DNA from: an uncultured Anaerolineales bacterium
Lineage (GTDB): Bacteria; Chloroflexota; Anaerolineae; Anaerolineales; UBA11657
Assembly: GCA_913031335.1 (NCBI GenBank)
Contig: CAJWGI010000088.1
Location: forward strand, 1-6,181
Direction of reading: 5' to 3'
DNA length: 6,181 nucleotides
The notes below the pieces were generated by a model that did no database searches, was not told the origin of the DNA, and worked only from the letters and a program-made list of their open reading frames with translations. Position numbers and translations under genes: made by a program. Of the stretch, positions 1 to 4,575 are shown in pieces. Positions within the stretch are counted from its first letter, which is position 1. Each line of letters starts with the position of its first letter.

Positions 1-775
1 CGGCTACCTGTATTTCCCCGGCATGCACCCGCGCCGACAGCGCGCCTACTTGCACTGGTCCACCCGCCACAGCGCGCGCCACGCGACGCAGCTCATCGCC
101 GATTCCGAGGTCACGCGCAGCGACCTGATTGAACATTATCACGCTGACCCGGAGCGCATCAATGTGGTTTATCCCGGCTTTGACCCCACCCCTTTCGCGG
201 CGGCCGCCGAAGCCCCGGAGCTAGACGATCTGCCCGAGAACTACCTGCTGCACGTGGGTACCTTACAGCCCCGAAAGGGATTGTCGTTCCTGATGGAGGC
301 GCTCGCTGCGCTGGGCGACCATCCCGCCCGGCCCGCCCTGGTTTGCGCCGGCCGCCGTGGCTGGATGAACGCACCAATAATGCAGCAGGTTGAAAAACTC
401 GGATTGCGAAGCCGCGTGCGTTTTCTCGATTACGTCCCGCCTGAACAGCTGCCGACACTCTACAGCAAAGCGCGCATGCTGGTGCTGCCCTCGTTATACG
501 AGGGCTTCGGGTTCACCCCGCTTGAGAGCATGGCGGCGGGAACACCGGTAATCTGCAGCCGCGCCGGATCGCTGCCCGAGGTGGTCGGCGATGCCGCGTT
601 GACCGTGCCGCCAGCAGACACGACCGCGCTGGCGGCCGCCATCCGCCGCATGCTGGCGGAAAGCGACCTGCGCCAGAAATTGGTAGCCGCCGGGCTGCAG
701 CGCTGCCATCAATTCCCGTGGCAGCGCGCCGCCGAACAAACGCTGGCAGTGTTGGAGCGCGCATTTCAACTGTGA
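1..775 (+). CDS. Glycosyltransferase family 4 (GT-B fold), 5'-truncated
   Basis: Partial gene. The frame is open from base 2, so the start codon lies upstream, and about 257 residues are visible to the TGA at 773-775. Glycosyltransferases of this family move a sugar from a nucleotide-sugar donor to a lipid-linked or growing glycan at the cytoplasmic face of the membrane. Seen in the sequence: an inter-domain stretch ending in NVVYPGFD; the opening of the C-terminal Rossmann domain, LLHVGTLQPRKGL (near 247-285), which is the donor-binding loop of the family; the strand RFLDYVPPEQLPTLYSKA; and the E-x7-E motif EGFGFTPLE, with its glutamates at codons 500-502 and 524-526, followed by AAGTPVICSRAGSLPEVVGDAA. 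These contact the donor nucleotide and sugar in the family. The N-terminal acceptor domain is mostly missing, so the acceptor cannot be predicted. The gene overlaps the next glycosyltransferase by 4 bp, which suggests translational coupling in an exopolysaccharide or glycan operon. Confidence 0.93.
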   Translation, partial: GYLYFPGMHPRRQRAYLHWSTRHSARHATQLIADSEVTRSDLIEHYHADPERINVVYPGFDPTPFAAAAEAPELDDLPENYLLHVGTLQPRKGLSFLMEALAALGDHPARPALVCAGRRGWMNAPIMQQVEKLGLRSRVRFLDYVPPEQLPTLYSKARMLVLPSLYEGFGFTPLESMAAGTPVICSRAGSLPEVVGDAALTVPPADTTALAAAIRRMLAESDLRQKLVAAGLQRCHQFPWQRAAEQTLAVLERAFQL

Positions 776-1527
776 GCAGCCTGCCCGCTCCCGGCCATCG
801 TCTTTTCCTCTCCGTCCCGGTGCACGACGTCACCTACGCCGAGACGCTGGACTGGATTGAATGTGCCGTCGCCGCTGGAGAGCCCTGCCAACTTTGCACC
901 GTCAACCCGGAATTCGTGATGGCGGCGCAGAAGCACGCGCAATTCCGGCGCGTGCTGCAGAGCGCTGACCTGTGCCTACCCGACGGTCAGGGCTTGCTCT
1001 GGGCCGCGCGCTGGCGCGGCATAGCACTGCGCGAACGCGTGGCCGGTTCCACCCTGCTCGGGCTGCTGGCCGGGAGCGCGGCCACACACGGCTGGCGCAT
1101 GTTTTTCCTTGGAGCGGCCCCGGGCGTCGCGGCGCGCGCAGCTGCGATTCTGGAGCAAAAGCATCCGGGCCTGCTCAAAATAGAGACCATGGAGGCCGGA
1201 CCGCATCCAGAACAGGCCGGGCAGATTATCGAGCGCGTGCGCGCTGCCCGCGCCAATATCCTGCTGGTCGCCTTCGGGGCGCCGACGCAGGAACTGTGGA
1301 TTGACCGTTACCGCGATGATTTGCGCGTGCCGGTGATGATGGGCGTTGGTGGCGCGTTTGATTTTGTGGCCGGCGTGACCCCTCGCGCGCCGCTGTGGGC
1401 GCAGCGTCTGGGGCTGGAGTGGCTGCACCGCCTGTGGATGCAGCCGTGGCGCTGGCAGCGCATGCTGGCGCTGCCCCGCTTTGCATGGGCCATACTCATC
1501 CGGTCCAATGCAGTAAGGACCGCGTAA
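772..1527 (+). CDS. WecG/TagA/CpsF family glycosyltransferase (GT26)
   Basis: 251 residues if started at GTG 772, which overlaps the upstream TGA as GTGA. In-frame codons further upstream lie deep inside the previous gene and would add a non-conserved tail. The family (WecG, TagA, CpsF) adds a second sugar, such as N-acetylmannosamine or its uronic acid, to an undecaprenyl-diphosphate-linked sugar at the inner face of the membrane. Motifs seen, with numbering from GTG: T43-V-N45; PDGQG at 70-74; ERVAGSTL; the Rossmann-like block MFFLGAAPGVA; VAFGAPTQE; and GVGGAFDFVAG followed by RAP and LGLEWLHRL. T43 and D71 are 28 residues apart, the same spacing as Thr37 and Asp65 described as active-site residues of TagA, so D71 is the probable catalytic base (inference). 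The basic, tryptophan-rich C-terminus fits the family's membrane-associated tail. Length is normal. The exact sugar cannot be read from sequence. Confidence 0.93.
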   Translation: MSSLPAPGHRLFLSVPVHDVTYAETLDWIECAVAAGEPCQLCTVNPEFVMAAQKHAQFRRVLQSADLCLPDGQGLLWAARWRGIALRERVAGSTLLGLLAGSAATHGWRMFFLGAAPGVAARAAAILEQKHPGLLKIETMEAGPHPEQAGQIIERVRAARANILLVAFGAPTQELWIDRYRDDLRVPVMMGVGGAFDFVAGVTPRAPLWAQRLGLEWLHRLWMQPWRWQRMLALPRFAWAILIRSNAVRTA

Positions 1528-1568
1528 AACTGCCCACGATGCCGAAGGTGCAAGGAGTGGGAGGAGTG

Positions 1569-1586
1569 AAATCATCCGTGATTTTT
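1569..1586 (+). terminator. Weak hairpin with short T-run after the glycan operon
   Basis: AAATCA (1569-1574) and TGATTT (1579-1584) form a 6-bp stem around the tetraloop TCCG, and the T-run extends to 1586. It lies 42 bp past the WecG-family stop and could end that transcript. The stem is AT-rich and short and the T-run is partly inside the stem, so this is a weak candidate. Confidence 0.22.
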
Positions 1587-1611
1587 CTGAGTCCCGGGTT
1601 GACGCCTCGTG

Positions 1612-1617
1612 TATACT
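1612..1617 (+). promoter_or_regulatory. Possible -10 element for cdd
   Basis: TATACT matches five of six bases of the sigma-70 -10 consensus and lies in the spacer where the glycan operon ends and the lower-GC block begins. No good -35 box is found 16-18 bp upstream. TTGACG at 1599-1604 looks like one but is only 7 bp away. If used, transcription would start near 1623-1626 and the inverted repeat at 1635-1668 would lie at the very 5' end of the mRNA. Confidence 0.35.
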
Positions 1618-1634
1618 GACGGTGCTGCCGTATC

Positions 1635-1668
1635 GCTTGTTGGGTTATCACAAACCCAAAACACAAGC
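1635..1668 (+). promoter_or_regulatory. Strong inverted repeat / hairpin upstream of cdd
   Basis: Two nested perfect arms: GCTTGT (1635-1640) pairs with ACAAGC (1663-1668), and TGGGTT (1641-1646) pairs with AACCCA (1653-1658), with loop ATCACA and a 4-nt bulge AAAC at 1659-1662. That is 12 base pairs in total. The inner part can also be read on DNA as TTGGGTT-N6-AACCCAA (1640-1659), a symmetric 20-bp site of the size a dimeric repressor would bind. No T-run follows, so it is not a normal intrinsic terminator. It sits between the possible -10 box and the cdd start, the right place for an operator or a 5'-UTR stem. Function is inferred. Confidence 0.5.
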
Positions 1669-1705
1669 AGATCCTAGCAAATGCTGTCCAACTCTTTGGT
1701 GTCAA

Positions 1706-1710
1706 GGGAG
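1706..1710 (+). promoter_or_regulatory. Ribosome binding site that sets the cdd start
   Basis: GGGAG lies 9 bases before ATG 1720. The alternative in-frame ATG at 1681 has no purine-rich site in front of it, so 1720 is preferred. Confidence 0.65.
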
Positions 1711-1719
1711 TCGTTTGTA

Positions 1720-2196
1720 ATGAAAACCGTGGCGATTGAGAATCTCACGCAGAAACAAGACGAGTTGGTTGATGCCGCAATTGCTGTCCTCGAGACAGCA
1801 TACAATCCCTACTCGAGATATTTTGTGGGCGCTGCCGTACTTACGAGAAGCGGAGCCGTGTTCTCGGCATCCAATGTCGAAAATGCAGGTTATGGCTCAA
1901 CAATATGCGCTGAGAGAATGGCTATCGGAAAAGCTAACTCGAGTGGGGCACGTGACATTATTGCAATTGCGGTCACTGGACGCTCGGATAACTTCGAGAA
2001 AAGCGAGATAACCGCTGGTCCATGTGGCAGCTGCCGGCAGGTAATTTATGAGTTCTCACAGGTTTCCGGATGTGATATTGAGGTCATTCTGGCTACCGCT
2101 GACAAGGCGAATGTTGCTGTGACTACGATTGAAGAGCTTCTGCCCTATGCATTCGGCCCAAAGCAACTGCAAATGAACATTTCGAAATACAGCTAA
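1720..2196 (+). CDS. cdd: Cytidine deaminase
   Basis: 158 residues from ATG 1720; starting at ATG 1681 would add 13 unconserved residues. The enzyme hydrolytically deaminates cytidine and deoxycytidine to uridine and deoxyuridine in the cytosol (pyrimidine salvage). The small type acts as a homotetramer with one zinc per subunit. Seen: YNPYSRYFVGAA (28-39); the substrate-binding NVEN at 52-55; the zinc/catalytic motif TICAERMAI, with zinc ligand C63 and proton-shuttling E65; GPCGSCRQVIYEF, with zinc ligands C102 and C105; and the C-terminal LLPYAFGP (140-147). All catalytic residues are intact. It is slightly longer than the usual 130-150 residues. It reads toward the ECF transporter genes, the next gene being 234 bp downstream, which suggests that it processes what the transporter imports. 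Its codon use is plainly less GC-rich than that of the upstream glycosyltransferases. A related deaminase specificity (blasticidin-type) cannot be excluded from sequence, but the motifs are those of ordinary Cdd. Confidence 0.94.
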   Translation: MKTVAIENLTQKQDELVDAAIAVLETAYNPYSRYFVGAAVLTRSGAVFSASNVENAGYGSTICAERMAIGKANSSGARDIIAIAVTGRSDNFEKSEITAGPCGSCRQVIYEFSQVSGCDIEVILATADKANVAVTTIEELLPYAFGPKQLQMNISKYS

Positions 2197-2200
2197 CTAA

Positions 2201-2270
2201 TGGGACTTGTTGTCAGCGCTCCCAGCTCGCTACAGGTCTTGTCGGAGGGGCCGACGTTAGTGGGGTCCAC
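2201..2270 (+). other. Leader region with three short hairpins
   Basis: Between cdd and the S-subunit gene, three small perfect stems follow one another: TGGGA (2201-2205) with TCCCA (2220-2224), loop 14; GTCGG (2241-2245) with CCGAC (2251-2255), loop AGGGG; and GTGG (2260-2263) with CCAC (2267-2270), loop GGT. No known riboswitch class is recognised. ECF S genes are often riboswitch-controlled, so a structured leader is plausible, but stems this short can arise by chance. Confidence 0.3.
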
Positions 2271-2289
2271 GTTCACGTTTGTACGAATG

Positions 2290-2307
2290 AGGAGGTGAGC
2301 CATGTAA
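2290..2307 (+). other. Perfect Shine-Dalgarno followed by an AUG-UAA start-stop
   Basis: AGGAGG (2290-2295) is the best ribosome binding site in the window. Six bases later comes ATG (2302-2304), followed directly by TAA (2305-2307). The pair lies 124 bp before the real start of the S-subunit gene and in the same frame. A further minimal reading, ATG AGG AGG TGA, starts at 2287. Either this is a vestigial or mutated gene start, or a ribosome-stalling start-stop element of the leader. The bases are seen directly; any role is inferred. Confidence 0.4.
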
Positions 2308-2417
2308 CCAGATATCCATATCCTGCTAGCGGTTAGTACCATCTGTATTTGTGCGGGTAAAAGCAGGATTAAGGCGCTTAGAACCAAGTTGCAGCACCCA
2401 TACTGTATGCATAGACT

Positions 2418-2422
2418 AGGAG
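2418..2422 (+). promoter_or_regulatory. Ribosome binding site that sets the S-subunit start
   Basis: AGGAG lies 8 bases before ATG 2431. An in-frame TTG at 2389 would give 14 extra polar residues and has no purine-rich site, so 2431 is chosen. Confidence 0.7.
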
Positions 2423-2430
2423 AAACTATT

Positions 2431-3108
2431 ATGGCTGTTACATCGTTCAAGAATTACCGTGTCCCAACCACTTTCGTGATCGCATTGATCCCTGCCGCAG
2501 TTGCACTTAACGTGGTCGGATCATTCATCAACACCACCCTTAAACTACCAATGTTCCTAGATATGATCGGCACAGCTGTAGTGGCGATCACAATAGGTCC
2601 CTGGTGGGGTGCACTTGCTGGCGCGATGACGAACACAGTGCTGGGGTTCCTGACCGGGCCAATCATGTTGCCATTTGCGGCGTGTAATGTCATTGGTGCG
2701 TTGGTGTGGGGCTATGGGGTGCGCTGGGGCTTAGGGAAGACATTCCCTAAATTCTTCGTACTCTCTCTACTGACCGCGCTGTTTGTCACTCTCATGGCCG
2801 TACCGATCTATGTCTTCGTCTTCGGTGGAGCGACAGGACATTTCGCTGACATCATGACTGCAGCGTTTGTCGGGATGGGCCAGAGGCTGATTGTGGCAGT
2901 GTTCTCGAGCAATATCGTTGTCTCGTTGGCTGACAAGATCGTGTCTTCATTCCTGGCACTTGCAGTGATTGAAGCGCTACCCCCTGCCTTGACGGCACAT
3001 CTAGACATTGTCAAAGCGCCAAAAATGCAGCTCGTTTTATGGATCGCTCTGGGCACGGTGATCGCTGCCGGCTTGGCCGTATTTGCCGCCAACATGGCTG
3101 CAGGCTAG
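2431..3108 (+). CDS. ECF transporter S component (substrate-binding membrane subunit)
   Basis: 225 residues, very hydrophobic, acting in the cytoplasmic membrane. S components bind the substrate from outside and topple in the membrane against EcfT when the ATPases work. Rough helices: 14-33, 43-57, 59-75, 80-100, 108-134 and 150-182, plus an extra C-terminal helix at about 200-221. Helix 1 contains A18-L-I-P-A22, an AxxxA motif of the kind that packs against EcfT in this superfamily. The stretch LPMFLDMIGTAVVAITIGPW followed by GALAGAMTN is typical of ECF S proteins in the second and third helices. Usual S subunits are 170-210 residues with six helices, so the seventh helix is somewhat unusual. 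The substrate cannot be read directly. The flanking cdd points to a pyrimidine nucleoside (inference from neighbourhood). The presence of its own ATPase and T genes downstream marks it as a dedicated rather than a shared-module transporter. Confidence 0.85.
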   Translation: MAVTSFKNYRVPTTFVIALIPAAVALNVVGSFINTTLKLPMFLDMIGTAVVAITIGPWWGALAGAMTNTVLGFLTGPIMLPFAACNVIGALVWGYGVRWGLGKTFPKFFVLSLLTALFVTLMAVPIYVFVFGGATGHFADIMTAAFVGMGQRLIVAVFSSNIVVSLADKIVSSFLALAVIEALPPALTAHLDIVKAPKMQLVLWIALGTVIAAGLAVFAANMAAG

Positions 3109-3146
3109 AGGCTATCTGGCGGATGACTTTCTTTGGAATACTCACT

Positions 3147-3152
3147 GGAGGT
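3147..3152 (+). promoter_or_regulatory. Ribosome binding site that decides between two adjacent ATGs
   Basis: GGAGGT precedes two consecutive in-frame ATGs at 3155 and 3158. From the GGAGG core the spacing is 3 bases to the first and 6 to the second, so 3158 is the likelier start. Confidence 0.65.
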
Positions 3153-3157
3153 AAATG

Positions 3158-3496
3158 ATGAATACTGTATTAGTAATTGTGGCTGTGATTGTCGCAGTAG
3201 GTGCTGTTCTCTACATGCGCAGTGCAGCTTCGTCCGGAGCAGCTGACCAATCCGGTACCGTAGGGTATGTGACTGCTGCTGCCTGGACTTTCATGGCCCT
3301 GGGTGTTGCGGAATTCTTCATGCCCTGGGCAGCCGGAGCTCTGGAAAAAGAACCCTGGGTGGCAAGTGGTCAGTTTGGGATTCTGATGAGCGGCAATTAT
3401 GTCATCGGGTTCCTTGTTTTTGTTGCCGGAATCGCGCTTGCCCGCACTGCGGGGCAGCGGAGACGAAGTAAGCAGGTACAAACAGACTCAGGATAA
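3158..3496 (+). CDS. Small membrane protein of unknown function in an ECF operon
   Basis: 112 residues from ATG 3158. I do not recognise the family. Seen: an N-terminal hydrophobic helix at about 2-20 (TVLVIVAVIVAVGAVLYM); a small-residue-rich polar loop at 21-36; a second hydrophobic segment at about 38-60 with AEFFMPWAAGA; a connecting loop with EKEPW at 63-67; a third helix at about 77-97 (SGNYVIGFLVFVAGIALA); and a basic C-terminus (RRRSKQ), which by the positive-inside rule should be cytoplasmic. It starts 49 bp after the S-subunit stop behind a strong ribosome binding site, so it is very probably co-expressed. Its position recalls the small CbiN and NikN accessory subunits of metal-type ECF importers, but it has three segments instead of two and I see no sequence likeness. 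An accessory ECF subunit, possibly gating substrate or stabilising S, is a reasonable inference. An unrelated passenger gene is also possible. Confidence 0.72.
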   Translation: MNTVLVIVAVIVAVGAVLYMRSAASSGAADQSGTVGYVTAAAWTFMALGVAEFFMPWAAGALEKEPWVASGQFGILMSGNYVIGFLVFVAGIALARTAGQRRRSKQVQTDSG

Positions 3497-3538
3497 GCGA
3501 TTGTCCCGCGCGGCAGTCGCCGTCACAAGCAACAGACA

Positions 3539-3559
3539 CGCCTGCAATAGCGACAGGCG
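3539..3559 (+). repeat. Short inverted repeat in the spacer before ecfA1
   Basis: CGCCTG (3539-3544) pairs with CAGGCG (3554-3559) around a 9-base loop. It lies 43 bp after the small membrane protein gene, inside a GC-rich patch (40 G+C of 60 in 3541-3600). Confidence 0.35.
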
Positions 3560-3565
3560 GGGAAT

Positions 3566-3612
3566 GAGCGGGTTTTGGTGGTCTTGGCCCCGGAGCCCGC
3601 TCTTCCATTTTT
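3566..3612 (+). terminator. GC-rich hairpin, possible terminator or attenuator
   Basis: GAGCGGG (3566-3572) and CCCGCTC (3596-3602) form a perfect 7-bp stem. Inside it, further pairing is possible (UUUUGG 3573-3578 against CCGGAG 3590-3595, with G-U pairs). The bases TTCCATTTTT (3603-3612) follow, a broken T-tract. This could end or attenuate transcription between the S/small-protein pair and the ATPase/EcfT genes. The interrupted T-tract makes it a moderate candidate only. Confidence 0.4.
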
Positions 3613-3653
3613 CCAGCAGCGCAGGCCTTATCATATGGCAGACAAGGTGTACT

Positions 3654-3683
3654 TTAGCTCAATAGAAACATACGTCTCATAAT
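3654..3683 (+). promoter_or_regulatory. Possible promoter for ecfA1-ecfA2-ecfT
   Basis: CATAAT (3678-3683) matches five of six bases of a -10 box, with a poor -35 candidate TTAGCT (3654-3659) 18 bp upstream. It lies after the hairpin at 3566-3602 and 43 bp before the ecfA1 start, where an internal promoter would be needed if the hairpin terminates. Weak evidence. Confidence 0.25.
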
Positions 3684-3726
3684 AAGGGATTGCACCGCGG
3701 ATAGTGAGAGCGCCGACCATCGTGCT

Positions 3727-4575
3727 ATGACTGCAGAGATAATCAGTATTGAAGGCCTGACTTATCAGTATGCTCTTACTGACAAGCCAGCACTACTCGA
3801 CATCAATCTTAGCGTTGACAGAGGTGAGTACCTGGCAATTGTAGGTCCTTGCGGCGCGGGTAAGACAACGCTTGCATTGTCAATGAATGGCATTGTGCCG
3901 CACATGATGATGGGTGAAATGAGAGGGCGTGTGTTGGTAGATGGGCGCGACACGACACAGGGGCCTGTACGTGAGATGGCGCGGACAGTGGGAATGGTGT
4001 TCGACAACCCGGAATTCCAGCTATCGCAATCGTCCGTGCTGTCAGAAATGGCCCTGGGACTTGAAAATATCGGCGTTCCCCGCGAAGACATGCTTCAACG
4101 GATTACAGAAGCCTTGGAGATTGTGGGCCTAAGTGGCTTTGAAGAGCGGTCACCTATGGCACTGTCTGGCGGGCAACAGCAGCGGCTAGCGATAGGTGCA
4201 GCTTTGGTCATGTACCCGCAGGTGCTGGTACTGGACGAACCGACATCGAATTTGGATCCTATCGGAAAAGAGGAAGTGTTCTCTGTAGCAGCGCGATTGA
4301 ATGAAGAACATGAAATCACTATAGTGATCGTAGAACACGAGGTAGAGGTTGTAGCGTCCTACGCTGATCGTGTAATCATCATGGATGGCGGGAGCATTGT
4401 GAGTTCAGGCGGTCCCAGCGCTGTTTTCACAGATGTGGATAATTTGCGACGCGTGGGCGTTCGCCCACCCCAGGTGACCGAGATAGCATCCGGGCTTGCG
4501 AAACGTGGCTGCACGCTCACCACTATTCCAGTGACACTTGACGAGGCTGAAGCTGAGTTTTCAGATTGGGCATGA
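3727..4575 (+). CDS. ecfA1: ECF transporter ATPase subunit, first of two
   Basis: 282 residues from ATG 3727, the only normal start in the frame; no clear Shine-Dalgarno precedes it. It is a cytoplasmic ABC ATPase that pairs with EcfA2 and drives the EcfT coupling helices. Motifs: Walker A GPCGAGKTT (40-48), with Cys42 where Asn is common; Q-loop in VFDNPEFQL, Q98; complete ABC signature LSGGQQQR (146-153); Walker B VLVLDEP (166-172) with D170 and the catalytic E171; D-loop SNLD (174-177); and the switch histidine H204 in VEHEVE. The C-terminal part, with RPPQVTEIASGLAKRG at about 246-261, is the extra region typical of ECF-type ATPases. Length is normal for the family. It overlaps ecfA2 by 4 bp (ATGA), implying coupled translation in the 1:1 ratio the complex needs. 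Its consensus signature contrasts with that of EcfA2. Confidence 0.93.
   Translation: MTAEIISIEGLTYQYALTDKPALLDINLSVDRGEYLAIVGPCGAGKTTLALSMNGIVPHMMMGEMRGRVLVDGRDTTQGPVREMARTVGMVFDNPEFQLSQSSVLSEMALGLENIGVPREDMLQRITEALEIVGLSGFEERSPMALSGGQQQRLAIGAALVMYPQVLVLDEPTSNLDPIGKEEVFSVAARLNEEHEITIVIVEHEVEVVASYADRVIIMDGGSIVSSGGPSAVFTDVDNLRRVGVRPPQVTEIASGLAKRGCTLTTIPVTLDEAEAEFSDWA

Noticed and set aside
718..771. Upstream starts for the WecG-family gene
   Set aside because: They lie inside the preceding glycosyltransferase and add an arginine-rich tail not seen in the family. GTG 772 gives the usual length and a GTGA overlap.
1501..1522. Inverted repeat CGGTCC / GGACCG at the end of the WecG-family gene
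   Set aside because: It lies wholly within the last codons, has a 10-base loop and no T-run after it, so it is not a supported terminator.
1599..1617. TTGACG and TATACT as a -35/-10 pair
   Set aside because: The two hexamers are only 7 bp apart; a sigma-70 promoter needs about 16-18 bp. Only the -10-like element is kept, with low confidence.
1635..1668. Integron attC-like recombination site
   Set aside because: The arms lack the required RYYYAAC and GTTRRRY core sequences, and no integrase or gene-cassette structure is visible.
1681..1719. Earlier ATG start for cdd at 1681
   Set aside because: No ribosome binding site precedes it and the 13 added residues do not resemble the family's N-terminus. 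GGGAG lies 9 bases before ATG 1720.
2273..2284. 12-base sequence TCACGTTTGTAC also found at 5456-5467
   Set aside because: About one such exact 12-base pair is expected by chance in a window of this size. The second copy is inside the ecfT coding sequence.
2399..2409. Palindrome CATACTGTATG, with ATACTGTAT again at 3162-3170
   Set aside because: Nine-base repeats are expected many times by chance in 6 kb, and the second copy is inside the small membrane protein gene.
2308..2430. N-terminal extension of the S subunit (open frame from 2308, TTG at 2389)
   Set aside because: The frame is open only for about 40 codons, which is not rare by chance, and it has polar, unrecognisable content. AGGAG sits at the right distance from ATG 2431.
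3564..3665. 33-codon reading beginning MSGFWWSWPR in the spacer before ecfA1
   Set aside because: It overlaps the GC-rich hairpin and has no recognisable domain. Too short and atypical to support.
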